From an uncultured Pseudomonadales bacterium (GTDB taxonomy: Bacteria; Pseudomonadota; Gammaproteobacteria; Pseudomonadales; Cellvibrionaceae), in NCBI GenBank assembly GCA_947489425.1, contig CANLDL010000002.1:930001-994000 (forward strand): DNA of 64,000 nucleotides, read 5' to 3'. The notes beneath the pieces are model-generated. The model was given only the letters and a program-made list of their open reading frames with translations. It searched no databases and was not told where the DNA came from. Every line of letters begins with the position of its first letter. The first letter of the stretch is position 1. A program made the translations under genes and the position numbers. Shown here piece by piece: positions 53,411 to 62,399 of this stretch.

Positions 53411-54328
53411 TTAGTTTTGTTTTTTCCATTCTTTCCAAGCGGCATCGACTAAATCATCTGGAACAGTGTTTGCCTTTGAGGCAATTTTAAAGATACTTGG
53501 TAGAGAAGGAAACTTGCCTACACTTTTAATTTGCTGAACAAAACCTTGAATAACAGCGGCATCAAAAGTGGATTTTTGCTGTGGTGCTACAGCAGGTGCT
53601 GGCTCTTCAGATTTTTTGGAGATGCGCTTCATTGCAATACGGAGGCTGACCTGCATCTTCTTAAAGGAGTTCGCCAAAAACCCAATTTCGTCTTCAGATT
53701 TAATTTCAAAGTTCTCGTCCAACTGCCCCAAACTGATGGCATCAGCTGTACTTGCTAGCTTAAGTAACGGCTTAATTACGATGGTACTTAGTAGGATGTT
53801 CATTAGTACGAAGATAGCAATTGCCAATACAAGGATCAGCACGATAATACCCGTAGCAAAGTCAGATAAATCCTTTTTAAGTTGCTCTTGAGATACATAA
53901 ATATCTAGAGAACCAATATTATTTCCCTCTCTAATAATATTGCGCGTTACTTGAATGTCGTTTGAACCAAACGGGCCGCTATAATCAATGACCTGATTGC
54001 CTCGATCACGCCCTTTGGCCGATAGAATACCTTGACCGCCTTGATCGTTAACAACAATGCCGACAATACTAGATTCGCCTAATTCTGTTTCTAAAATATC
54101 ACTAACTTGCTCTCTGTCGATATTCCATATGGGAGTTTCAAGCCCTTTAGATAGTCTATCGGCGGTTACATTAGCAAACTGGTTTAGTCGAGTCTCCTCA
54201 GCTGTTTTAATGTAGTCATAAGAAAGAATACCTATAATCACCGTAACTATTGTCATAGTTAAAATCAGTAACGAAATCATTTTCACTTTAACGGTTGCGT
54301 ACCATTTAATGTCTTTCAGGTTGTTCAT
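53411..54328 (-). CDS. HAMP-domain membrane protein without output domain
   Basis: 305 aa inner-membrane protein. TM1 (about 17-38), a ~120-residue periplasmic sensor (ETPIWNIDREQVSDILE... is common in sensor kinases), TM2 (about 163-187), then a HAMP domain (about 186-238; IKPLLKLASTADAISLGQLDENFEIKSEDEIGFLANSF). Only ~65 residues follow, including a Pro/Ala linker and FVQQIKSVGKFPSLPSIFKIA. No kinase, GGDEF, EAL or chemoreceptor signalling domain is present. It starts 70 bp after the periplasmic binding protein gene, a likely partner. Confidence 0.87.
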   Translation of the reverse strand: MNNLKDIKWYATVKVKMISLLILTMTIVTVIIGILSYDYIKTAEETRLNQFANVTADRLSKGLETPIWNIDREQVSDILETELGESSIVGIVVNDQGGQGILSAKGRDRGNQVIDYSGPFGSNDIQVTRNIIREGNNIGSLDIYVSQEQLKKDLSDFATGIIVLILVLAIAIFVLMNILLSTIVIKPLLKLASTADAISLGQLDENFEIKSEDEIGFLANSFKKMQVSLRIAMKRISKKSEEPAPAVAPQQKSTFDAAVIQGFVQQIKSVGKFPSLPSIFKIASKANTVPDDLVDAAWKEWKKQN

Positions 54329-54398
54329 TTTGCACCTTATTGTTTAGGTAAAAGTTATCAATAAATTTTTGTGATTAAAACTAGCGATAAATTATCGC

Positions 54399-55136
54399 TT
54401 AGCCCTTTGTTTCGATTGCATCGAGATATTCTTGCTCAAACTTCGCACGAAGCTTGGCCATTTCACCGCTATCAACCATTTCTTTAACGACCTTACTAAT
54501 AGTAGGTAAGAGGTCTTTATGGTCTTCATGTATATAGTGATAAAGTGGCAGCACTTTTAGTGGCTTGCCAATAAGCTCTATGTTATCGATGCCACTTGCC
54601 TTGATTAATGATAGGCCATTTAAGCGGCCTGTTAGGCCTAAATCAGCACGCCCACGGCTTAGAAATTCGATAAATAAATTAGACGAAGGCAAAACGTGAA
54701 CGTTGTTTAAGCCCTGTGTGATATTTAATGTATGTCTAACCCCTCGATTGATAACCAGAGAGTATTTTCTAAGATCATCGGAGGTCTCAATATCAACCCC
54801 GGGTTTTTTGATGCCGAAAGATTGTGTCGTTAAGTCTGAGATAGGAGTGGGTACACGAAGTAGACTTGGGAATTTATCGCCTAAGGTGTAAACACGCAGT
54901 GTCTCGCCGTCTTTACGGCCACTAGAGGCTTCTTCTAAGGCGCGACTACCTGTCATCGCCGTAACATTCATAGGAATCTTGGCGCGTTTGTAAATTTCAG
55001 TGAGTAGTTGTTCGCCAACAATCTGCTCGGACAGGCCTTTAATTCTTACAAATTCATATGTTTGCTGGGCGTGAGCGATATTGGCTGCAGAAAATATGGC
55101 TAACAATAAGCCAATATAAAACGTAAATCTTATCAT
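54399..55136 (-). CDS. Periplasmic solute-binding protein, partner of the HAMP protein
   Basis: 245 aa with signal peptide (FYIGLLLAIFSAANIAHAQ). Family 3-like fold: YKRAKIPMNVTAMTGSRALEEASSGRKDG near the start of lobe one, FGIKKPGVDIETSDDLRKYSLVINRGVRHT at the hinge, and FIEFLSRGRADLGLTGRLNG. No permease or ATPase is adjacent, so it is unlikely to be a classical importer component; with the HAMP protein 70 bp downstream it may act as a ligand-sensing partner. Ligand unknown. Confidence 0.82.
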   Translation of the reverse strand: MIRFTFYIGLLLAIFSAANIAHAQQTYEFVRIKGLSEQIVGEQLLTEIYKRAKIPMNVTAMTGSRALEEASSGRKDGETLRVYTLGDKFPSLLRVPTPISDLTTQSFGIKKPGVDIETSDDLRKYSLVINRGVRHTLNITQGLNNVHVLPSSNLFIEFLSRGRADLGLTGRLNGLSLIKASGIDNIELIGKPLKVLPLYHYIHEDHKDLLPTISKVVKEMVDSGEMAKLRAKFEQEYLDAIETKG

Positions 55137-55381
55137 TGTGCAGATCTCGTATCGTAGTTATGTTTTTATATGCCGGCCACCGCTTATATTAATTCTTATG
55201 AGGTTGGTCAGCTGGCTACTACCTAAAAAAATATCACGATACTTGTGATCAATATTGCACGTCCAACTTTAACCGGCAGCAAAAGAAATGCTTGTGCATA
55301 TTTTATTAAATATTGATCTATTCCAACACTGTTAGCAGCTAGGGTCAATAATTTATTTAATAAAGTGTTTATTAATAAGCG

Positions 55382-55975
55382 CTATGTTTCTGAATTTGTT
55401 AGTTTTTTACATTTCTTATAACAAAAACAGCTAGTTAAATGGTCATTAACCATACCAGTTGCTTGCATGAAGGCGTAGCAAATGGTCGGACCGACAAAAG
55501 TAAACCCTGCTTTCTTTAAGGTTTTACTCATAACCTCCGATTCTGCTGATGTTGCAGGTATTTCGCTCATCGATATCCATTTGTTTTGTATGGTTTTGCC
55601 ATTAACAAATTGCCAAATATAGTCATTAAAGCTGCCGTGTTCATCGACAATCTTTAAATAGGCCTTAGCATTTTTACTAAAAGCCTTAACTTTGAGTTTA
55701 TTGCGGATAATGCCGGGGTTTTGTAAAAGCTCTTGGTGTTTATCTTCCGAATAGTTGGCCATTTTATGTGGGTCAAAGTTATCGAAGGCTAAGCGATAAT
55801 TTTCGCGCTTTTTTAAAATAGTAATCCAGGATAAACCTGCCTGCGCCCCTTCTAGCAGTAAAAACTCGAAAAGTGTTTGATCATCGTGTACAGGAATACC
55901 CCATTCATTGTCATGATAATCCTGGTATATCTCGCTGCCGTGGCACCAATCACATCGATTAATTACTTGTTGCAT
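55382..55975 (-). CDS. tag: DNA-3-methyladenine glycosylase I (Tag)
   Basis: Base-excision repair enzyme removing 3-methyladenine, 197 aa. RCDWCHGSEIYQDYHDNEWGIPVHDDQTLFEFLLLEGAQAGLSW holds the zinc-binding Cys/His and the base-recognition residues; GFTFVGPTICYAFMQATGMVNDHLTSCFCY near the C-terminus holds the remaining ligands. It is preceded by a gap with no clear promoter motif and is divergent from pip. Confidence 0.95.
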   Translation of the reverse strand: MQQVINRCDWCHGSEIYQDYHDNEWGIPVHDDQTLFEFLLLEGAQAGLSWITILKKRENYRLAFDNFDPHKMANYSEDKHQELLQNPGIIRNKLKVKAFSKNAKAYLKIVDEHGSFNDYIWQFVNGKTIQNKWISMSEIPATSAESEVMSKTLKKAGFTFVGPTICYAFMQATGMVNDHLTSCFCYKKCKKLTNSET

Positions 55976-56121
55976 AAGGCTTCCCTACAGTGGTTTTTAG
56001 ACGCTATTAGTTTAGCGACTGTCTTATTTATATTAATGTGGTCTTAGCGCAGCTTAAACCAACTTGTACCCTTAACCTTTACCCGTTAAGGTATTATCTT
56101 GATGATTAAGGAGTAGTGATC

Positions 56122-57069
56122 ATGCATTCTTTGTATCCGTCCATCAAGCCTTATGAAACCATGGATTTGCCCGTTGGTAATGGCCATGTGTTGTATGTAG
56201 AGCAGTCGGGTGACCCAGAGGGAGTGCCTGTGTTGTTCATACATGGCGGCCCAGGTGCTGGAAGCTCTGCAGAGGATCGTCGATTTTTTGATCCAGAGAA
56301 ATACCGCATTATTTTGTTTGATCAGCGTGGTGCTGGCCGCTCAACGCCCCATGCCGAGTTGACCAATAATACTACCCAAGATTTAATCGATGATATTGAG
56401 CGTATCCGAGAGCATTTTAACATTGATCAGTGGGTTTTGTTTGGCGGTTCTTGGGGCTCAACATTGTCACTTTTATACGCACAGCAGCATCCAGATCATG
56501 TGCTAGGAATGATTCTGCGCGGTATTTTTCTATGTCGTAAGCAAGACCTTAGTTGGTTCTATCAGTATGGCGCAAGCCAAGTCTTTCCTGATTATTGGGA
56601 AGATTTTATAGACCCGATTGAGGTCGATCAGCGTGGCGATATGATTCGGGCATATTATCAGTTATTAACGGGTGATAATGAGCTTGCTAAAATGAACGCT
56701 GCCAAGCACTGGTCGATATGGGAAGGGCGCTGTGCAACCTTAAAGCCCAATGCCGATGTTGTTGATACCTTTTCCAATATCCATTTAGCGCTCTCTCTTG
56801 CGCGTATAGAGGCACATTATTTCGTCAATGACTCCTTTATTAAAGAGAATCAAATATTAGAGAATATTAAAAGCCTCTATGGCATTCCGGCTGTTATTAT
56901 CCATGGCCGCTACGATATGGTCTGCTCTCTTGACAATGCAGTATCGCTGCAGCGTGCTTGGCCAGATGCTAGATTGCAAATTGTACGAGATGCAGGACAC
57001 TCTTCGCGCGATCCGGGTATTCTCGATGCATTAATACGTGCAGCCGATGAAATGGCCATTGCCTTTTAA
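56122..57069 (+). CDS. pip: Prolyl iminopeptidase
   Basis: S33 family alpha/beta hydrolase removing N-terminal proline, 315 aa. HGGPGAGSS forms the oxyanion hole, GGSWGSTL carries the catalytic serine, VIIHGRYDMVC the aspartate and DAGHSS the histidine. AAGGAG lies 8 nt before ATG 56122; the GTG at 56116 is too close to it. It stands 37 bp upstream of the DsbA-family gene. Confidence 0.95.
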   Translation: MHSLYPSIKPYETMDLPVGNGHVLYVEQSGDPEGVPVLFIHGGPGAGSSAEDRRFFDPEKYRIILFDQRGAGRSTPHAELTNNTTQDLIDDIERIREHFNIDQWVLFGGSWGSTLSLLYAQQHPDHVLGMILRGIFLCRKQDLSWFYQYGASQVFPDYWEDFIDPIEVDQRGDMIRAYYQLLTGDNELAKMNAAKHWSIWEGRCATLKPNADVVDTFSNIHLALSLARIEAHYFVNDSFIKENQILENIKSLYGIPAVIIHGRYDMVCSLDNAVSLQRAWPDARLQIVRDAGHSSRDPGILDALIRAADEMAIAF

Positions 57070-57106
57070 ATAATTTGTTTATTGTTAACAGCTTTTAGGA
57101 ATTCGT

Positions 57107-57742
57107 ATGAGCGCAACGCTTTTTTACATCCATGATCCAATGTGCAGCTGGTGTTGGGGTTTTAAACCTACATTGCAAGCTATAAGAGAGGCATTACCAG
57201 AGTCTATCGAGCTAAAAACTATCTTGGGTGGGCTTGCGCCGGACTCAGATGAGCCGATGCCTGAGGCGACAAAGCAATATGTCCAGCAAAACTGGAAAAA
57301 TATTGAGAGAGTGATTCCTGGAACACAGTTTAATTATGATTTTTGGACGCATTGCCAACCTCGGCGCTCAACCTACCCTTCCTGCCGTGCAGTCATTGCT
57401 GCACGCGAGCTAAACCCAGAGCTAGAGTTTGAAATGATAGAGGCGATACAAAAAGCCTACTACCTTCAGGCTAAAAACCCATCAGATGCTTCTACGTTAA
57501 TCGAGCTTGCTGGAGATATTGGCTTAGATAAAGTCCAGTTTGAAGAGACCTTTAAGAGTGATCAGGTGCAACAACTATTCGAGCAAAACCTGTATGCATA
57601 TCAGCAATTGGCAATAAATGTAGGTGTTTCTGGCTTTCCTAGTCTGGCTATGAAAGTCGATACACAATTTGTTGGTATTCCCATCGACTATAACAATGCC
57701 AATGTATCGCTAGATGCCATTCGTAGCTGTAACAGGCCCTAG
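57107..57742 (+). CDS. DsbA-family thioredoxin-fold protein
   Basis: 211 aa, cytoplasmic (no signal peptide). [16 protein letters not shown] holds the CxxC redox motif (CSWC) at residues 12-15, and [10 protein letters not shown] the cis-proline loop. The family covers DsbA-like oxidoreductases and FrnE-type isomerases; partners are unknown. It precedes dtd by one base, so the two are co-transcribed. Confidence 0.88.
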   Translation: MSATLFYIHDPMCSWCWGFKPTLQAIREALPESIELKTILGGLAPDSDEPMPEATKQYVQQNWKNIERVIPGTQFNYDFWTHCQPRRSTYPSCRAVIAARELNPELEFEMIEAIQKAYYLQAKNPSDASTLIELAGDIGLDKVQFEETFKSDQVQQLFEQNLYAYQQLAINVGVSGFPSLAMKVDTQFVGIPIDYNNANVSLDAIRSCNRP

Positions 57743-57743
57743 T

Positions 57744-58241
57744 ATGCGTGCATTGCTACAGCGTGTATTGCGCGCAGATGTTAGCGTTGATGGCAAAGTC
57801 GTTGGCGATATAGACCAAGGCTTGCTCATTCTTTTAGGTGTTCAGCGAGGTGATACCGAAGAGGCTGCTAATAAGCTGCTCGATAAAATATTTAATTATC
57901 GAGTATTTAGCGACGAGCAAGGTAAAATGAACTTAAGTGTTAAAGATATTCGTGGCGGCTTGCTCATTGTTTCTCAATTTACTTTAGCGGCAGATACAAA
58001 AAAAGGTCTGCGCCCTGGATTTTCGTCGGCGGCTGAGCCAAGCATTGCCAAATCACTTTATGAGTATTGCCTAGATCGTGCATGTCTCTTAAGCAAAGAG
58101 GGTAGTGAGAGCGATAATGCTGTTGATGGCGGTAATAGCTGTTACCGTAACAAGGTCGCCAGCGGTATTTTTGGTGCAGATATGCAGGTCTCTTTAGTTA
58201 ATGATGGGCCTGTGACTTTTCTTTTAGAGGTTACCCCTTAA
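57744..58241 (+). CDS. dtd: D-aminoacyl-tRNA deacylase Dtd
   Basis: Removes D-amino acids from mischarged tRNA, 165 aa. The active-site segments SQFTLAAD (78-85) and [10 protein letters not shown] (153-162), and the GMRP-like KGLRPGF, are intact. Between residues ~113 and ~138 (58080-58158) it has about 20 extra residues (serine, asparagine and glycine-rich) compared with the usual 145-aa protein. ATG 57744 is one base after the previous stop and is the homologous start; an earlier in-frame start is not. Confidence 0.93.
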   Translation: MRALLQRVLRADVSVDGKVVGDIDQGLLILLGVQRGDTEEAANKLLDKIFNYRVFSDEQGKMNLSVKDIRGGLLIVSQFTLAADTKKGLRPGFSSAAEPSIAKSLYEYCLDRACLLSKEGSESDNAVDGGNSCYRNKVASGIFGADMQVSLVNDGPVTFLLEVTP

Positions 58242-58363
58242 TTTTTTAATGTTGCCAACCTATCAATGCCAGCAATTGGCGTGTAAGACTGATGTATACT
58301 GTTTTCATTTTTACAGTTCTAACAATAGCCATCAAATAGCGCTCACTGCGTACAGTTTTTAAT

Positions 58364-59344
58364 ATGTCGATAGATTCTCAAAAGCCCCTATTAATTATGT
58401 TGATGGGGCCTACTGCATCGGGCAAAACTGATGTCGCCATGGCCTTAAGTAAGGTACTGCCCATTGATATTATCAGTGTCGATTCTACCCTGGTGTATAA
58501 GGGGTTGAATATTGGCTCGGCCAAACCTTCACGGGAAGAGCTAGAGCAATTTCCTCATCGCTTAATCGATATTTGTGACCCTGCCGAGTCATATTCGGCT
58601 GCAAATTTTTGTCGCGATGCCGAGCGTGAGATCAACAACATCGTAAATGCCAAGCGGATTCCTATATTGGTCGGTGGCAGTATGATGTATTTTAAGTCTC
58701 TGCTTGATGGGCTTGCAGATATGCCTGCAACAGATCCAGCTATTCGCCAAGCTATCGCGTTGGAGGCACAGCAAGAAGGCTGGCCTGCGTTGCATGCCAA
58801 ACTGGAATTAGTCGATCCAGATTATGCCGCGCAGCTGCATCCAAATCACTCACAAAGGATTTCCAGGGCTCTGGAGGTTTATCGCGGTAGCGGTATAACT
58901 ATGACGCAATATCGACAAAGACAGCAAGACACTAGCTGCCCTAAATTTTTGGATAAATTTACTGTTATTTGTCTAGGCCTATTGCCCGATGATCGTGCAC
59001 TGCTGCACGAACGTATATACAAAAGGTTTGACATGATGTTGGAAGGCGGTTTTATTGAGGAAGTTATAGCACTTCGTAAGCGGAAAGATTTGCACCTCGA
59101 TCTTCCATCTATGCGCGCTGTTGGCTATCGCCAAATTTGGCAATATCTCGACGGTGAGTATGACTATAATGTCATGAGAGAAAAAGGTGTTGCGGCAACT
59201 CGACAGCTCGCCAAGCGTCAAATAACTTGGCTGCGCGATTGGCCTGATTTAATACGTTTATCTGTCGATAAAAACCATGATGAGTCGCTTATGCGAAAAA
59301 AAGTTGAATTAATTCTGAGCTTTTTGCCGCCAAGCTACATATAA
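58364..59344 (+). CDS. miaA: tRNA dimethylallyltransferase MiaA
   Basis: Adds the dimethylallyl group to A37 of tRNAs reading UNN codons, 326 aa. Walker A GPTASGKT, DSTLVYKGLNIGSAKPS, the substrate loop PHRLIDICDPAESYS and GGSMMYFKSLLDGLADMP are clear. First gene of miaA-hfq-hflX-hflK-hflC. Confidence 0.95.
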   Translation: MSIDSQKPLLIMLMGPTASGKTDVAMALSKVLPIDIISVDSTLVYKGLNIGSAKPSREELEQFPHRLIDICDPAESYSAANFCRDAEREINNIVNAKRIPILVGGSMMYFKSLLDGLADMPATDPAIRQAIALEAQQEGWPALHAKLELVDPDYAAQLHPNHSQRISRALEVYRGSGITMTQYRQRQQDTSCPKFLDKFTVICLGLLPDDRALLHERIYKRFDMMLEGGFIEEVIALRKRKDLHLDLPSMRAVGYRQIWQYLDGEYDYNVMREKGVAATRQLAKRQITWLRDWPDLIRLSVDKNHDESLMRKKVELILSFLPPSYI

Positions 59345-59432
59345 TAGATAGACATTAAAACAGCTTGTGCATATATTATTAAACTTTCTGTGCATTTAGT
59401 TGTTTATATAATCATTTAATGAGGAGAGTATT

Positions 59433-59681
59433 ATGTCAAAAGGGCAAAATCTACAAGACCCTTACCTAAATGTGTTACGTAAAGAACGTATTCCAGTATC
59501 TATCTATTTAGTTAATGGCATTAAACTCCAAGGGCAAGTGGAATCATTTGATCAGTTTGTTATTTTGTTAAAAAATACAGTGAGCCAAATGGTTTATAAA
59601 CATGCAATCTCTACTGTTGTACCATCACGTGCAGTCAGAGTGCCACTAGTTAATAATGACGAAGACTTTGATGAAGAGTAG
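59433..59681 (+). CDS. hfq: RNA chaperone Hfq
   Basis: Hexameric RNA chaperone, 82 aa. Sm1 ([28 protein letters not shown]) and Sm2 ([13 protein letters not shown]) are complete and the C-terminal tail is short. Co-factor for small RNAs such as the candidate near polA. A 12-bp (one mismatch) hairpin spans its stop codon (59666-59695). Confidence 0.97.
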   Translation: MSKGQNLQDPYLNVLRKERIPVSIYLVNGIKLQGQVESFDQFVILLKNTVSQMVYKHAISTVVPSRAVRVPLVNNDEDFDEE

Positions 59682-59725
59682 TTTCTTCTTCAAAGATAGG
59701 CGTACGTTTACAATGAGGTCAATGA

Positions 59726-61060
59726 TTGTTCTTTGATCGTCCTGAGTCAGGTGAGCTAGCTATATTAGTTCACCTCGATTTATCACACTCCCACACCTCC
59801 GACGACCCCCGTGAGTTCGAAGAACTCGTATTATCTGCAGGGGGCGATCCTATTGAATTAGTGACTGGTCAACGTGCGCGTCCTGATGCCAAGTACTTTG
59901 TGGGCACAGGTAAAGTTGAAGAGTTGCAAGAACTTGTTCGCCTGCATGGCGCGCAACTAGTTATATTCAATCACACACTCTCCCCAAGCCAAGAGCGTAA
60001 TCTTGAACAAACGTTAGAGTGTCGAGTGTTGGATAGAACTGGTTTAATTCTCGATATTTTTGCTCAGCGTGCGCGGACCCACGAAGGTAAGCTACAAGTC
60101 GAACTCGCGCAGTTACACCATATGTCAACACGCCTTATTAGAGGTTGGACACATTTGGAGCGCCAAAAGGGTGGTATTGGTATGCGTGGCCCAGGTGAGA
60201 CCCAGCTAGAAACCGATAGACGTTTATTGCGTGTGCGCATCAAATCGATTGAGGCGCGCCTCGAAAAGGTCCGTAAGCAGCGCGATCAAGGTCGTCGCTC
60301 GCGTGTGCGAGCATCAACGCCTACTGTCTCTTTAGTGGGTTATACCAATGCGGGTAAGTCGACACTGTTTAATCGCCTAACCAATGCCGATGTTTACGCA
60401 GAGGACCAACTCTTTGCAACTCTCGATCCAACCATGCGTAGAATAGAGCTCGCCAACGTTGGCCCGGCAGTACTTGCTGATACTGTGGGTTTTATTAGCC
60501 ACTTGCCCCATCGTCTGGTCGATGCTTTTAGAGCAACGTTGGAAGAAGCCGCACACTCAAATTTACTACTACACGTGATTGATGCAGCCGCGCCCGAGCG
60601 CCAGATGAATATCGAACAGGTAGAGGTAGTGCTCGATGAAATTGATGCAGGTGAATTACCCCAGCTAAAAGTTTACAACAAGCTCGACTTATTGCCTGAT
60701 CAGCAACCTCGTATAGATCGAGACGAAGAAGGTAAGCCAATAGCCGTTTGGCTGTCGGCTCAGTCTGGGCTGGGGCTTGATTTACTATTACAGGCTTTAA
60801 GTGAATGTTTGGGGCAAAAAATGGTCTCAGGTCAGTTATTGTTGAATAGCCAAATGGGACGCCTGCGAGCAAAGCTTTACGAACTCTCGGTAGTAGACGA
60901 AGAAGCCTTTACTGAAAAAGGCCAGTATGAGCTTTCCATATCAATGACCGAGGTAGAATTCTGCCGACTGATTAGTGCAGAATCTATTGAGCCGAAAGAC
61001 TTGGAATGGCGAGGAGTCGCCCCAAGGTTAGGTAAACAGCTAGAACATTGGCAGCACTGA
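59726..61060 (+). CDS. hflX: Ribosome-associated GTPase HflX
   Basis: GTPase that splits or rescues ribosomes under stress, 444 aa. The N-terminal HflX domain (FFDRPESGELAILVHLDL... KYFVGTGKVEELQ) is followed by G1 GYTNAGKSTLFN, G3 DTVGFISHLPHRLVDAF and NKLD-type G4 YNKLDLL. TTG 59726 lies 8 nt after GAGG and is the homologous start. A terminator-like stem follows at 61136-61172. Confidence 0.93.
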   Translation: MFFDRPESGELAILVHLDLSHSHTSDDPREFEELVLSAGGDPIELVTGQRARPDAKYFVGTGKVEELQELVRLHGAQLVIFNHTLSPSQERNLEQTLECRVLDRTGLILDIFAQRARTHEGKLQVELAQLHHMSTRLIRGWTHLERQKGGIGMRGPGETQLETDRRLLRVRIKSIEARLEKVRKQRDQGRRSRVRASTPTVSLVGYTNAGKSTLFNRLTNADVYAEDQLFATLDPTMRRIELANVGPAVLADTVGFISHLPHRLVDAFRATLEEAAHSNLLLHVIDAAAPERQMNIEQVEVVLDEIDAGELPQLKVYNKLDLLPDQQPRIDRDEEGKPIAVWLSAQSGLGLDLLLQALSECLGQKMVSGQLLLNSQMGRLRAKLYELSVVDEEAFTEKGQYELSISMTEVEFCRLISAESIEPKDLEWRGVAPRLGKQLEHWQH

Positions 61061-61135
61061 TGTGGGTGTAGACTTTTAAGCGGTAACTTTGTATAAACCG
61101 TGTGAAAAGCAAAGCGTATAAAGGCTATATAACGA

Positions 61136-61173
61136 CTCTCTCGTAACTAACACATCGTGCGAGAGAGATTTTT
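61136..61173 (+). terminator. Putative terminator after hflX
   Basis: 8-bp stem CTCTCTCG (61136-61143) / CGAGAGAG (61160-61167), 16-nt loop, then ATTTTTC. It lies 75 bp after hflX and 48 bp before hflK, so it may partly separate hflX from hflKC. Confidence 0.65.
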
Positions 61174-61220
61174 CTGACTACATATAATTATTTCAACAAT
61201 TCAACTACGTGGAGAACACT

Positions 61221-62399
61221 ATGGCCTGGAATGAACCGGGTGGGAATAATCAAGATCCTTGGGGTGGACGTAACAAAAATGATGGCCCACCCGACCTTGA
61301 TGAAGCCTTAAAGAAATTTCAAAACAAAGTACACGATATCTTTGGCAATAAAAAAGGTAGTGGTAATAACGGCAATAATAATGGCTCTTCCTCTGGGGGT
61401 GGCGCATTTTCAGGCGCGATTATCATCATAGTACTCATTGTTGCTGGTGTTTTTTATGCGGGTAAAAGTGTCTTTCAGCTTGATGCAACGGAAGAAGCAG
61501 TTGTTCTTAGGTTAGGTAAATTCCACACCATTATTGGGCCAGGCCTACATATTAGACCTTGGCTTATTGATGCTGTTTATGTGGTTAATACACGAGAAGA
61601 GCGCAACTATAGCACCAAGAGTTTTATGATTACCGAAGACATCAGTATCGTTGAGCTACCAGTAACCGTTCAATACAACATCGGCGATGTTAAGCAGTTT
61701 GTCCTGAATGTACGTTCACCAGAAAACAGCCTAAAACATGCCACCGAAAGTGCTATGCGCCATGTTGTGGGCTCGACTATCTTAGATAGTGTACTTTCAG
61801 AGGGGCGTGAATCAATTGGTGTAGAGGTGCAAGATCGCCTTCAAGAATACCTCGATGATTACGGTACAGGTATCAAGATTGTCAATGTTAACGTGCAGCA
61901 GGGTAACCCGCCACGCGAAGTACAGGCAGCCTTTGATGATGTGGTTAAAGCGAAGGAAGATCGTGAGCGCTTGATTAACGAAGCGCAACGTTATGCGAAT
62001 GCGGTAGTACCTGAGGCCGAAGGTCGTGCGGCACGTATTATCGAAGAGGCCAACGGCTATCGTGATCAAGTCGTTTCAAAAGCAGAGGGTGAGGCCGAGC
62101 GCTTTAACCGCCTTTATGCCGAATATCAAAAATCACCAGAAGTTACTCGTGAGCGTCTATACATCGATGCAATCGAGTCGGTGATGGGCAATAGCTCAAA
62201 AGTGCTAGTCGATGTTGAAGGCGGTAACAATATGTTGTTTTTACCGCTAGATAAAATTGTAAACAGCGCTGCGTCATCTAGCTCAAACGCAAATAACGAA
62301 ATATCGCCAGACGTATTACGTAGGATTAACGAACGCGTCACCGAAGAAGTGAGACGTAGTCAGGCGAATAGTAACAGTCGTACAAGAGGGCTTCGCTAA
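61221..62399 (+). CDS. hflK: HflK, SPFH-domain regulator of FtsH
   Basis: Inner-membrane SPFH/prohibitin-like protein, 392 aa, part of the HflKC complex that surrounds the FtsH protease. The glycine-rich N-terminus (WNEPGGNNQDPWGGR) is cytoplasmic, one transmembrane helix lies at about 70-88, and SPFH (VVLRLGKFHTIIGPGLHIRPWLIDAVYVVN) follows in the periplasm, with a coiled coil toward the C-terminus. GGAG lies 7 nt before ATG 61221. It overlaps hflC by one base. Confidence 0.95.
   Translation: MAWNEPGGNNQDPWGGRNKNDGPPDLDEALKKFQNKVHDIFGNKKGSGNNGNNNGSSSGGGAFSGAIIIIVLIVAGVFYAGKSVFQLDATEEAVVLRLGKFHTIIGPGLHIRPWLIDAVYVVNTREERNYSTKSFMITEDISIVELPVTVQYNIGDVKQFVLNVRSPENSLKHATESAMRHVVGSTILDSVLSEGRESIGVEVQDRLQEYLDDYGTGIKIVNVNVQQGNPPREVQAAFDDVVKAKEDRERLINEAQRYANAVVPEAEGRAARIIEEANGYRDQVVSKAEGEAERFNRLYAEYQKSPEVTRERLYIDAIESVMGNSSKVLVDVEGGNNMLFLPLDKIVNSAASSSSNANNEISPDVLRRINERVTEEVRRSQANSNSRTRGLR

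Noticed and set aside
55137..55381. Candidate small RNA or regulatory element between the binding protein and tag genes
   Set aside because: Only a 21-mer similar to the hfq upstream region was found; no promoter-terminator pair.
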